A stretch of DNA of 15,188 bases, from contig WELB01000123.1 in NCBI GenBank assembly GCA_009602725.1, positions 99,328-114,515 of the forward strand, read 5' to 3'. The translations under genes were made by a program, and so were the position numbers. The number at the start of each line of letters is the position of its first letter. Positions within the stretch are counted from its first letter, which is position 1. The DNA comes from Spirogloea muscicola. Lineage: Eukaryota > Streptophyta > Zygnematophyceae > Spirogloeales > Spirogloeaceae. Below are positions 1 to 9,330 of the stretch, one piece after another. The notes below the pieces were generated by a model that did no database searches, had not been told where the DNA came from, and worked only from the letters and a program-made list of their open reading frames with translations.

Positions 1-2517
1 TGCACACATGCTGAGCATCCCAACGATGGTGCTGGAGGGTGGAGGTGAAGTGGCCCTGGGCCTCAGTAATATCATAGGTACATGATCTATTTATATCAAA
101 CACCCTGACCTGATTACTTACTGTTTTCAAGTAAGCAAAAGGTAGTATTACCCGTACAACTCCTAACTTCTGGTTGTTTCCCAATCTGTGTCAGCTGAAG
201 GGCTGAGAAGTCAGTTGTGTCTGCTGTATCTCCCAAGGATTGACACATGGGCAACACAGAGGATACCAGTAGCAGAGAATTTGTGTAGCGAGTTGGTGGA
301 TGATCCTTCTATCCAGCCAAAGGAGCTCGCCACTGAGAGTGGAAGAGATGATTTGATAGTGAGTGCTTTATGGAAGCTACTACAGCAGCAGATATCTCAA
401 AGCGATGTTGTGCTAGTGGTGAGTGACAACAAAGTACAAGGGACTGGCAGCTTGTGCAGCTTGTGTCATAGACTATATATGTGACCTAGGAATATACTGC
501 ATGTTCGGGACCTCTCAAGCTAATGCTCTGCATGAGGTATCTTGATATCACCATATACATTCTAATTAGCTGTGTCCTGTGGCCAGGCAACAAGTGACAT
601 TCCAGCTGCTAAGCTGCCCCCTGAGATTCGTGACTACTTCAACGACTGCAAGGCAAATTCTGGCATCCTGACTGACATACAGTCTCCTGATACTGCTTCA
701 GAGGAGGCTGTTTTGGAAAGGGCACGGCGGGAGAAGATCAAGTGCAGTTGCCTGTTGGAGCTATTGGAGCCTCCAACTGTTGATGGTGCCCTGAATATGA
801 GCAGTCTGTGGACAGTGTCTGCAGAAGCCAAGAAGGAAGCTCGAGCAAGTGCACAGCAAGATGCGCAACAGGCTGGCGATGTTGATTGGGAGGGGCACCT
901 GAATGGCAAAGCAGAAGCTATGGACAATGAGGCAATGCCTTGTGAAGGTGAAGGCAAGAAGCAAGGCAATGAAGCAAACAAAAAGCGGCGAAGAAGCCTG
1001 GGAGGCGCTGTAGGAGCCGCTGCCCCTGATCTGCCAGATTTACCTGCCGCCCAGTCTGGGTCCAGCTGGCTCTGGGGCACGTTTCATAAGAAGCCTCGTG
1101 GCAGCCACAGCAGGAAGACAGAAGCAGGTGGCTTCCAAGCAGCTTCACCTGCCGGCTTGAACACACAAGAGGGCGAGGAGGGAAGGCAATCAAAGCATGC
1201 AGAGATCTATCAACTACCACAGAGCATTGTAGAAAATTCTGCAGCAATTGGAGCCTGTGACTCCTTTGAGAGGAGCCACAGTGGAGACATGGCAAAAGCG
1301 GGCTCAGAGGTACAGGAGAAGAAGCTTAAAACTCCAGTCAGAGGAGCAGGCCAAGTGCCCACCAAAGTCGTGAGCGAGACTGCCTTGCAAGCTGCTCTCA
1401 AGTGGTGCGGCCTGCAGCTTATCAAGAACGCCAAGGTGAGCATTCTCTGAGCTTGAAGTGCTTATACTTGCCATAGGTTCACATGCGCATGATAGTCTGT
1501 GAGGTCAAGCTACTTCGTTGTTGGCACCAAGTTGAAGAATCTCATGTGCTTGCAGCTCCGCCAATTGAGAAGGATAAGTCGGAAGCTGGAGTTACCCGTC
1601 CTAGGCCACGGCATGCCTTTGCTATACATGCTTAAGACTTCCTCCAAGCGGACCTCGCCTGCTGAAAGGATCAGTGCTGAGGGACCACTGCAGACAGATG
1701 CCACTTGCGTCCCTCATGCCACTCCTCTCAGTGAACATACACATATGAGATTAACGACAGTGAAGTCTAAGTTGGACAAAGCTGTTCCGGCTAGGTCACA
1801 GACTAGTACCGATGTGGACAAGGCCAGTACAGATGATCACAAGCATCACCTTATCGAGAAGAGATCAGGAGTCAAGGGCCTCGCTCTTGTGGGCCTCTTT
1901 GCTTATCGAGGACTGATGGCGCAGCCGTCAGAGCTTGCTGAAGCTGTTGGGATGGTGACCAAGACAGTCCGGGTGTGGGCCACAGCTGGGGCACGTCAGA
2001 GGGAGGGGACTTGGGGCGAAGTCAAGTACCTCCAGCTGGCAGCGCAGGCAGCGGAGCTGGATGACAGTGTGGCCAGCTGGGTACACAGCATGCGCAGGTG
2101 CCAATCTTCCCTCTGTCCTGCACTGATGGCTCCATGCAATGTCAACAACAGAATTATGCTACTTACTCCAGCTTCTTTCCTGTTCGTGTTTCTGCTATAC
2201 CCTCTTCACCGGCCACTGTCTGATATTCCGATGTAGAGTGACCACTTAATCTGTGCATCACTTGACCCATGCACTGGAAGCACTTGCACACAATAGTAAC
2301 ACCCTTCAGTGCTGACATGTGTGTTGCCATGCCAGCCTTGAGAGTGGCGCTGCTATTGAGGGGAGAAACAGCTTGTGACCCAACCATCAATTCCCTTTAG
2401 AAGGCCAGGTTCCGATCTTGTTACTGTGACCTTGAAGGGGTCGTGCAGAGCAGTGCAAATCCAGGAGTTGTGGCTAACACGGGTGTTACTGCTCTTCACG
2501 ACCACCATTCTTGCTAG
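1..2517 (+). CDS. AAA+ ATPase, ATAD2/Yta7-like, C-terminal part (5' end outside window)
   Basis: Partial gene. Exons that join in phase are 2-65, 195-418 and 587-1435; introns are 66-194 and 419-586 (GTGAGT...CCAG). The joined protein resembles the degenerate second AAA module of ATAD2/Yta7 chromatin ATPases: a Walker-B-like strand LCLLYLPRIDTWA, then about 45 residues later ALWKLLQQQISQSDVVLVATS and DIPAAKLPPEIRDYF, matching the family pattern 'LLYIPxxxxWW...LLxxxPVLLLATSD...LPxE'. No Walker A is visible. A charged, low-complexity tail follows, with a KKRRR basic cluster near 989 that could be a nuclear signal. The 3' part is uncertain. The likely next exons are 1496-2080 and 2401-2517 (stop TAG 2515-2517), but exon 4 could start at 1477 and end at 2097, giving a stop at 2558-2560. 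No bromodomain is recognisable in the visible part. The family call rests on motif memory. Confidence 0.5.
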
Positions 2518-2826
2518 ACCCCCCCTTTCTTTTGGAAACGAAGTGACTCAGCTCAGATGATGTTTACTACTTTAGAGCATGAATAGGTGAGCAGATACTT
2601 AGGAGAGGAGGTGCAGTGGAATGTGTCGTAGGAGGAGCTGACGGTGTGCTCAGAGTCCTTGCATGGTTGTTGAGGTAACAACCTAACAGAACTGAGGCAG
2701 CAACCATGTATATTATTGTACATTTACAGAAGCTGATGTTGGAGTGCAAGTCAGCTCAACAATCAGACCGAACTACGGCATACATGGTGCTGTCACTACC
2801 TCAAGGCTTGAGCAAGCGTTATGCTT

Positions 2827-2831
2827 TGTAA
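2827..2831 (+). terminator. TGTAA poly(A)-type signal for the ATPase-like gene
   Basis: TGTAA is the usual poly(A) signal of chlorophyte mRNAs. This copy lies about 310 nt after the proposed stop at 2517 and just before a tandem duplication. A five-base motif is weak evidence alone. Confidence 0.3.
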
Positions 2832-2833
2832 CC

Positions 2834-2870
2834 ACAGCTTATAGCTGAATCGAACAGCTTATAGCTGAAT
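2834..2870 (+). repeat. Two-copy 20-bp tandem repeat with palindromic core
   Basis: The 17-mer ACAGCTTATAGCTGAAT occurs at 2834-2850 and exactly again at 2854-2870 (period 20). Each unit contains the inverted repeat AGCT-TAT-AGCT. It lies in the convergent spacer directly after a TGTAA motif. Confidence 0.9.
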
Positions 2871-3079
2871 TGACACGCCATGTGCTATTCTAAGGTCATA
2901 CTAACATATACAGAGAGCAATCCCAACAACCTAAAGTGTATACTTGCTAAAATCCCACCATGCTTCCCATACACGCAATATTGCATTGCTACAAACCAAC
3001 AGCAAGGTGGGGCTCGTACAGGAGCATGCGGTGATATTGAGGCACTTGTCACAAGCAACTGTACTAAAAGGTCACAGGC

Positions 3080-3084
3080 TTACA
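3080..3084 (-). terminator. TGTAA poly(A)-type signal of the F-box/Kelch gene
   Basis: The minus strand reads TGTAA at 3084-3080, 26 nt after the F-box/Kelch stop codon (3112-3110). That gives a short 3' UTR and supports both the orientation and the 3' end of the gene. Confidence 0.5.
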
Positions 3085-3109
3085 GGCTGGGAGTATGTGC
3101 CGGCGTTGT

Positions 3110-6072
3110 TCAGCAACTGAACGTGGTGCAGAGTGCACCATTTGTCACCCAGGAGAGATCCGGCACTCGTGTCCATGCGGCGCTGCCTTCAACGCTGGGG
3201 TCATAAACCAGGACCAGACCGCCTTGCCGTGGCTTGATACGCCCATTGACGCCCCCGCTGTAGCGCAGCTGGTCCCCCGCTGACGACTGCACCTGGATGA
3301 TGTATATCCTGCCATACAGGTGTTGACAAGGCCGAAGTGTTATGACTTGTCAAGGCAACTTGTCAAACCTCTGCTGCTGCACCTGCTTCCTTGCCAAGAC
3401 ATACCCACTCGCCTACTTGACAAGTGAAGACAGCATGAGAAGCGGTTGAAACTGTGTTGGATTCTAGGTTGGTAACCTGTGCTATACCTCACTCGCTACA
3501 ATTGGACTCAGGGGTCAATGAGCAGCTCAAGATGGGGAGATGGAGCTCAAGCTTGATCAGCACTATTCCAGCCTAAGCATAGGCTGGATAAGAGCTCTGC
3601 TAGCGATGGGATAAAGCTTGGAGTAGCGCTATCTTGGAAGAGACAGCATCCCATAATTGCCGATAAGAGAGCGAACACGGTCATTGAATGCAATCAGGTA
3701 GGCACAAGTTGGGCACTGTTCACTGCCAGGGGGCCAAGAGCACAGGCTGGCTGGCGCCGAGGAGCTCACCTTTCTCGGAAGGTCGTGACAGCGAAGGCAA
3801 GCCGCCCGTCGTAGCCGTACAGGTGTGCAGGTGCCATGGGGAGCTTGTGCATTGGCGTCCAGTCGTCAGTGCGTGGGTCGTACTTGACCCACGCTACAGC
3901 ATGCTCCTGGTCATGGAGCAGGTAGAGGCAGCCCTTGAGGACCACGCAGGTCACTGACAAGCGGACAAGCGAGCGGCCACAACGAGAACGACAGTCAGAT
4001 GACCTCTCACAAACAGCCAATGCCACCTGCAACCATATGTAGCTTCTTCCTGATTCTAAAGCAACCGGCTGAGTAGCTCCGCAGCTGCACTGAGCACAAA
4101 CTTCAGAAGTGTGTAGTGTTATTTTGCTTGAGAGGAAGAGTCAGAGTTCGGAGGGCTTGCAAACCTGGGAACTCAATGAGGGAGGGCGGGATGGGCCCAC
4201 GGAGGTACCATGTGTTAGTCTGTGGATCAAACACCTCCATGTGCGACACCCCGAATTGTGACATGCGGTCGCGTCGCGGCAGCCACACTGATTGGATACG
4301 CCCGATGACATAGAGCTTGTCGCCCACAACGCCGCCCATGCAGCACGCCATAGCCCATACCATGTCTGGCAACGACTGTGGAGGGGGCCGAGACACAAGC
4401 CACATGCCCTTTGAGAGAAAGAGAGCGGTTTGTCTCGCTCCAGTACTGTTGGCCACCTTTTTGCTGGCCACCCTTTGCTATATTAGATGAGGAAGCGTCC
4501 TTCCTATGTTCGTACAGATAAAGCTGTAGGTTGTTTCTGGATGGGAGAAGCAAGAGAAGTAATGTCATATGCAAAAATATCTATTCCCTTGCCCTCCAGC
4601 AAGAGCACAGCTAGCCAACTGCCCAGCATGGAGCAAGAGCACAGATTAGTAAGAAATGTGCCGGTCAGTGACAAGAGGAGCTCACCTGCCACTGGTCCAG
4701 GCTTGGGTCATACATGGCGGCGCTCTTGATGTCCCTGCATGGCAACCGTGCAAGCAGGATGGGCAATGAGTCACAGGAACATCCTGTAATCAAAGCAATG
4801 AAAACGCGAGAGAGACAAATTGCGACCTCATTTTGCAGGTTGCTAAATAAGAACCCTTAGCCTAAACGCCTTGTAGGATGGAGCAGATAGAGCTCTGGCG
4901 TTAGCAACTGACTTCTACTTCTCCAACATTGGAACATGGAAGTCATGAGTACAGTTTTGCTTGTATACTCTCACAGGTAGAAGACGCAACCCGACTAATC
5001 AGAAGACCAAATCAATATCACGGGAAGCTCAACTATCTAGCTGGCTTATGGCCGCCAGAAGGGAGGGGGAGAGGGGGAAAAGAGCCCGCAGACCTCAGCC
5101 TCCCAGTGGAGTCCTGGCACCGGCCACCGGCAACGAAGAGCTTGCCATCTATCACGCCCATCACAAAGTGACTCCGCGGCCCGTCCAAGGGCGCACCCTT
5201 GCTCAGCCTGGGAATGTCCAATGACAACTGCCACTTCAACTTTCTATGAGGGCGGTGCATGCAGCAGTTGCGGCAGCTGCAGAGCCAGGACTAATGCTGC
5301 ACCTGCCAGTATGTGCGTCATAGATCCACATCTCATACAGCGCGCTGGGCTCCGCTGCCGCGCTGCCGGTGTAACCTCCCACAATGTAAACCTTCTGCAC
5401 CACGCGCGGAGAACGACAGCCAACTATGAGCAGACTATCGATGCCGACTGCCCGTGCTTGGTGCTCTGACCCAGATACCTGGGCCAATGAGAGCCAGAGG
5501 CAGCCCAGTCGCGTAGCGGCAGTGCCTCACCTGACTGGCAGGGTCGCTGGCGATGTTGGCGCCCTCGTGCAGGCCTGCGTTAGGCTGCAGGCTGGCGGTC
5601 CGCCACTCGTCCGTCACAGGCAGGTATGTGCGGATGGAGACGCCCTCGGCTGGCGGCGAGGCTAGCGGCGAGGCCGCCGCCGCGCCGCCGGAGGCAGCAG
5701 CAGGAGTGACTGGAGCGGCTGCGGCAGCCGTGGCCGGGAACGACGAGGGGCGGCCGACGAGCATGATGTGCTCCTCGAACATGCCGAGGCGGGCGCGCGC
5801 GTCCCAGAACGCCGGGCTGCGCATCAGCGCCCGCCACTTCTGCGACACCATCGACAGCGACCTGCGCGGCAGCAGTATTGAGAATTGAGGCCGCACTGCC
5901 CTCACTGTGACACCAATTGATGGCCATACAGGACTGCAAAGTGGCGACGCCACAGAATCCACTGGTCCACAGGGGATGAGGCAGTGGCGGGGGTGTGGTA
6001 CCGTAAGGAGCTCCGAGTGACGTGCGCCAGGCACTCGAGCAGCAAGTCGTCCGTCAGGTCCGCCAGCGCCAT
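3110..6072 (-). CDS. F-box/Kelch-repeat protein (SCF ubiquitin ligase substrate receptor)
   Basis: Complete gene of 428 aa in eight exons: 6072-6002, 5861-5531, 5394-5303, 5243-5094, 4734-4686, 4375-4165, 3953-3770 and 3308-3110. All junctions are GT/AG and keep frame (1287 nt). The ATG at 6072 opens MALADLTDDLLLECLAHV; across intron 1 this becomes an F-box (about aa 5-58, ending SQKWRALMRSPAFWDARARL). An Ala/Pro-rich linker follows (about aa 63-100). Kelch blades then show the usual GG and YD/W signatures: KVYIVGGYTG (135-144), GKLFVAGGRCQD, AAMYDPSLDQW, GDKLYVIG, MEVFDPQTNTWYLRGP, VKYDPRTDDWTPM and LVLVYDPS. By family, the F-box binds SKP1/ASK in an SCF E3 ligase and the Kelch propeller holds the substrate; the substrate cannot be inferred. 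Introns are 59-461 nt. Several exon edges fall near Kelch blade boundaries. The family is certain; exact exon edges are slightly less so. Confidence 0.9.
3323..3425 (-). repeat. Cluster of ACTTGTCAA / TTGACAAGT 9-mers in the last F-box intron
   Basis: ACTTGTCAA occurs at 3345-3353 and 3358-3366. Its reverse complement TTGACAAGT occurs at 3417-3425, and with one end mismatch at 3323-3331. The alternating orientation allows hairpins. The cluster lies in intron 7 (3309-3769), 15-120 nt upstream (in transcript sense) of the last exon. Confidence 0.75.
3568..3587 (-). repeat. 8-bp perfect hairpin in F-box intron 7
   Basis: CCAGCCTA (3568-3575) and TAGGCTGG (3580-3587) are perfect inverted repeats around a 4-nt loop. 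It is a short intronic hairpin with no known role and could be chance. Confidence 0.6.
4450..4478 (-). repeat. Short tandem duplication in F-box intron 5
   Basis: The motif TGGCCACCTTTTTGC is followed at once by the close copy TGGCCACCCTTTGC. It lies in the intron between exons 5 and 6 (4685-4376) and is probably replication slippage. Confidence 0.6.
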
Positions 6073-6237
6073 CTGCAAGGCGGCAGGCGCAGAGGAGGAG
6101 CTCCATGAGATCTATATGAAGACCGTCGCAAGTGGTAGCAGTGGTTTGGCCATAAAAACATTGTTGCAGCCCAACTGCTACTACCGCCGCATGCCTCCCC
6201 TCCTCGTGTTTCGTGCTTTCTCCCGCCTCCGTAACAT

Positions 6238-6348
6238 GGGTCCGCTTAGCAGCAGGCGATGTGCATCTGACACTGTGCTTGATGTCGTACTCGGTCACTC
6301 AAGCCCTCCATCACCCAATAAGACTCCATGATCTCAAGGCATCCCAGG
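6238..6348 (+). repeat. Dispersed repeat, copy 1
   Basis: It aligns with 10240-10355 over about 110 nt. Shared blocks in order are GGGTC, AGCAGCAGG, CATCTG, TGTGCTTG, GTAC..GG.CACT, CCTCCATCACC, ACTCCAT and CCCAGG. The alignment needs a few small indels, so it looks like DNA-level rather than protein-level homology. This copy lies about 170 bp upstream of the F-box/Kelch ATG. Confidence 0.7.
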
Positions 6349-6359
6349 ACAGTGGCATG

Positions 6360-6635
6360 GCCGCCCATAGCCAGGCCTGCTGCGGCGGCGGGCGCAGGCG
6401 GCAGGGAGAGAGACGGCTGCTAGATTGGAGGTCACAGGTTCGATGCCTACGGCGGCGAGCCGGGCGGCGCAATAAGGTACCTGGCGCGAGCCGTCGGCGA
6501 GGGAGCGGAGCTGCAAGATCGCGGCGTGCGGCGCCAGGGCGCCGACAGCTGTCGGCAGCAGCGGCGGCGGCGGCGGCGGCGAGCCCGCCGCGGCGTCTNC
6601 TCAGCCCCGCTCTGACCCTGGACGCCAGCTTTCTC
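6360..6635. other. GC-rich low-complexity block with an ambiguous base
   Basis: A GC-rich patch with an uninterrupted GGC-type triplet run (about 6560-6585) and an unresolved base N at 6599. Frames on both strands encode poly-Ala/Arg/Pro. It could be a 5' exon of an unrecognised gene or a repeat; the N and the triplet run also suggest poor assembly quality here. Confidence 0.5.
6437..6447 (+). repeat. Solitary tRNA-type B box (possible SINE/tRNA relic)
   Basis: GGTTCGATGCC matches the pol III B-box consensus GGTTCGANNCC, and the preceding GGAGGTCACA resembles the variable and T-stem region of a tRNA. The T-stem pairing is broken (ACAGG against CCTAC) and no good A box or acceptor stem is seen, so this is at most a relic. 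Confidence 0.35.
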
Positions 6636-7104
6636 AAGTCCTGATGCCAATAGCAGAGAACTAGGCAGCCTCCTCCACTAGTGCCTGAGCCCTTGAAGCT
6701 AAGGCCTGGACATCAACCAGCGGGCTGCTACCCCTCGAGTCCGCTTCTCACATTGCTGCCAGAGCTTGGCGCTCGAGCGCCAGGGTATTGTCACCTATCA
6801 GGCTCCACACTCGACATGCTGCACCTAAACCTGTACCTTTGGATCCAGTTTTCATGCCTAGTAACCCATTCACATGCTCAAATTCGAAGCTCTGACCTAC
6901 ATATGCAGTCACTTTGTCTAGCAAGTGGCAGTCTGGCTAAGAGATACAAATGTAGGAACCTGTGTACTTATGAATGACCACAAGTAGGTGGCACTACTAG
7001 TAATGTTCCACACCTTGCACCAACCTTGTCAGCACCTCTCTGCTCAAACCCCTGGAAGTACGACGAACACTAGGAGTCTACATCCCGAGCCCAGCAAGAA
7101 GCAA

Positions 7105-7135
7105 CTAAACCCGCAACCCTAAATTGAACCCTAAG
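7105..7135 (-). promoter_or_regulatory. Telo-box cluster downstream of the cyclophilin exon
   Basis: CTAAACCC (7105-7112), CCCTAAA (7117-7123) and CCCTAAG (7129-7135) are telomere-like units (minus strand TTTAGGG/CTTAGGG) just past the 5' splice site, in the presumed first intron of the cyclophilin gene. Confidence 0.55.
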
Positions 7136-7230
7136 AACTCGACCCACGCCGCTGCCATGCAACGGCCGGAGCGTTGCGGCACCCCCGGCGAGACTGCGCG
7201 GGGGGGCCTCGCTGCAGGAGGCTGTCGCAC

Positions 7231-7376
7231 CTGAAATTTTCGGCGGTGCGGGGGGCGACGTCGGCGAAGAGCTCCATCTTGACGCGCCCGGCGGGCACGC
7301 CGCCGATGGTCACGTCGAAGAAGACGACTGGGTTCTTGGCGTTGGGCGCCCGCGCGTGCCACTCCGTCTCCGCCAT
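7231..7376 (-). CDS. Cyclophilin (PPIH/CYP22-type peptidyl-prolyl isomerase), first exon only
   Basis: The ATG at 7376 (context CCGCCATGG on the minus strand) starts 48 codons, [20 protein letters not shown], then [20 protein letters not shown] and APRTAENF, ending AG before the 5' splice site GTGCGA (phase 2, at 7231). This is the N-terminal strand of a cyclophilin fold. The [12 protein letters not shown]...[20 protein letters not shown] pattern and the EWHxRxPNxKNP lead are closest to plant CYP22 and human PPIH, the spliceosomal U4/U6-associated isomerase. The catalytic FHRxxxxFMxQGGD segment should come next but is not found between 7230 and the F-box gene. The gene is therefore truncated, misassembled, or has an intron reaching past a collapsed gap near the N at 6599. 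It shares its promoter head-to-head with the PGP phosphatase gene. Confidence 0.82.
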
Positions 7377-7567
7377 GGCGGGCGGCGCGCCGCCAACGCT
7401 TTCCGGGGAGCCGGCCGCGCCGCCGGCAGCGCCGCAGGGCAGGCCTTCGCCGTCGGAGGCGGCACGACGGGCGCCCAAGGTCTAGGGTATGTGGTCAAGG
7501 GTTTAGGGGGTTTAGGGCTTGAGTTTTGGCGCCGCCGCCGCCGCGGCCGCTGCCGCCGACGCCGGCC
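7377..7567. promoter_or_regulatory. Bidirectional promoter with telo-box motifs
   Basis: These 191 bp separate the start codons of the divergent cyclophilin (minus, 7376) and PGP phosphatase (plus, 7568) genes, so both promoters and 5' UTRs must fit here unless start sites lie further out. TCTAGGG (7481-7487), TTTAGGG (7502-7508) and TTTAGGG (7511-7517) resemble plant telo-boxes, known from promoters of housekeeping and translation genes. No TATA box is visible. Confidence 0.7.
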
Positions 7568-9330
7568 ATGTCGGGCCGGAAGGGCCTGGCGGCCCGGCTG
7601 GGCCAGAGTTTCAACGCCGCCGGCGTCGCCCTCTTCGCCCGGCTGCTCCTCAGCGAGCGCCACCTGGCCTTGCCACACATGAGGTACGCCGGCGGTTCTG
7701 AGGGCCCAGTGCTAAGCGCTCTACCTTAGGAAAATACTTACATTGTTGAGCACAGGGTTAGTGCATTCAGTACTACCGGATGGACACAGTAGCTCGAAGG
7801 CAGTGCCATCTGGGCAGGACATTGGTGAGACCGACAAGCACGACGATAGCCAAGCCCCCTTGGAGCAGACTTTTGACCTTCTCTGTGACGTCGTCTACCA
7901 AGCTGCAGCCACGCCGCTAAATCTTGGACCTGTCGAGACCAACTGAGCAGGGTGTCCCTAAACCCTAGATCCTAACCCTTGAACCTTTACACTCACAACA
8001 TGACACGACTTGACTCTGCGGGCACCCCGCCTGGGGATCCTTGCAGCGTCCCCGACTTTCGGTGGGTGGACTGGGCAGCACTCCGGAAGGCCGGCTTCGA
8101 GGGTGTGGTCCTTGACAAGGACAACACAATAACCGCGCCTTACGAAACGGCCGTCTGGTCCAACCTCAAGCCGTCCTTGGAGGAGAGCGTGTCTGTGTTC
8201 AACGGCAAGGTTGCCGTTTTCAGCAACTCGGCAGGTTGGAAATTGGAGCCGTTGCTAGGCCTATTGAAGCGCATATGGCACATTTGTATGTTTACACCAC
8301 CCCCGTTTGCATCAATGCTTTGCTCGACTGAAAGAGCACGTCATATGCAGCATGCATGAGCAGGACTTCGCCAGTACGATCCAGAGGGGCGGGATGCGCA
8401 GGCTTTGGAAGCATTGCTCGGCTTGGCAGTGATACGTCACGGTATTTCCAGCCGGATCAGCCCGTATCCAGCTCTGAGCGGCTTTTGTTTAGCACAATCA
8501 TTTGCAGGAGATCCTATGTGAGGAGAGTCTGCAACTGCAATGTGTAATACTCTTCCAAAAACGCGTGAAGTCAAGGTTTGATGGAGTGCACAGTGTTGGT
8601 ACTGCAGAGAGTAAGAAGCCTGCTGGAGATGCTGGCGACCTCGAAAAGTACTTCAACTGCCAGGCTTCTCGCCTCGTCATGGTGATGCCCTCTCCTTGGA
8701 CTTTGTGACTTACGCTCACTGTTGCCATGTCAAAGAGGCACAACCGTCGAGCATCACCTAATGCTGCCTTGTTAAGTCTAAGCCCTGACTGAAGTACAGC
8801 TGGACTCCTGAGCATTCTTTGATCGTGGCCAGAGGCCACCATTCCACTTGACTTATTGATTTACTTCTTCAACAAGCAGGTCGGAGATCGATACTTCACG
8901 GATGTTGTGTATGGCAACCGGAATGGTCTGCTGACTATAAGAACGGCGCCACTGACTCTGGCGTTGGAGCCCTTTGTTGTTGGTCAGGTTGGTTATATAT
9001 CATCTAGACAGAGACAGTTGTTCACGGTCAACTTTTCAAAGTGAAGATCTCACAATTCCAGCGTAGTCAGACATCGTCATATAGTGCAGACTTATGTGTC
9101 GCGCCCATCATGAACACAATCTCTAGCCAGGCTCACTTGCTCCCACCTTTAGAGACGGAATGGTTTCCTTGCAGGTACGGAGACTTGAGGATACATTGGT
9201 GGCGTCTTGGATCAACTCAGGTTTGAAGCCCAAGGAACATCCATTGGCACCTTCGCCTTTGGGCTTCGTGAGGAGCGCTATTGGTATCAAACATTCGTCC
9301 AATTCTCCTCACGGACCTGAAGTGCCTTGA
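7568..9330 (+). CDS. Phosphatidylglycerophosphate phosphatase (GEP4/PGPP1-type HAD phosphatase)
   Basis: Complete gene of 239 aa in six exons: 7568-7683, 8047-8234, 8364-8441, 8608-8681, 8880-8987 and 9175-9330 (720 nt, frame kept throughout). It dephosphorylates phosphatidylglycerophosphate to phosphatidylglycerol, the precursor of cardiolipin and a main thylakoid phospholipid. HAD motifs are all present: motif I DKDNT (aa 62-66) in GFEGVVLDKDNTITAPYE, motif II SNSAG (98-102), motif III lysine in KKPAG (130-134) and motif IV VGDRYFTDVVYGNRNG (from 153). VPDFRWVDW (from 40) and RTAPLTL are also GEP4-typical. The N-terminus (MSGRKGLAARLGQSFNAAGV) is basic and amphipathic, which fits organelle targeting. 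The start is the only ATG that keeps phase with exon 2. Intron 1 (363 nt) carries telo-box motifs. The gene is divergent from the cyclophilin exon. Confidence 0.93.
7956..7978 (+). promoter_or_regulatory. Telomere-like motif cluster in intron 1 of the PGP phosphatase gene
   Basis: CCCTAAACCCTAGA (7956-7969) followed by CCTAACCC (7971-7978) is nearly three degenerate telomere-type units, about 70 nt before the 3' splice site at 8046. It could be an intronic enhancer of telo-box type or a scar of telomere-repeat insertion. Confidence 0.6.

Larger units (their letters stand above)
2518..3109. other. Convergent intergenic spacer
   Basis: This spacer lies between the 3' ends of the ATPase-like gene (plus) and the F-box/Kelch gene (minus). 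Short open frames here show no domain, splice support or codon bias. It holds a TGTAA motif for each flanking transcript and one 20-bp tandem duplication; nothing else was recognised. Confidence 0.6.
6073..7230. other. Spacer/intron region without a convincing gene
   Basis: These 1.16 kb lie between the F-box start and the cyclophilin first exon, both on the minus strand. The downstream cyclophilin exons would be expected here, but no motif such as FCTGE, GYKG or FHRVIKDFM appears in any minus-strand frame. The region holds a dispersed repeat copy (6238-6348), a B-box motif (6437-6447), a GC-rich block with an N (6360-6635) and a more AT-rich stretch (6640-7130). Open frames in the GC block are Ala/Arg-rich low complexity. 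Confidence 0.6.

Noticed and set aside
5435-6298. Single long minus-strand open frame of 287 codons
   Set aside because: It reads through two introns of the F-box/Kelch gene; only 5861-5531 of it is coding, and the true start is at 6072 in another frame.
7310-7701. Overlapping Ala/Arg/Pro-rich frames on both strands between the cyclophilin and PGP phosphatase genes
   Set aside because: Shadows of the GC-rich first exons and shared promoter; no domain and no splice support.
7105-7978. Possible interstitial telomere tract
   Set aside because: Units are few, degenerate and scattered; they fit telo-box motifs better than a telomere array.
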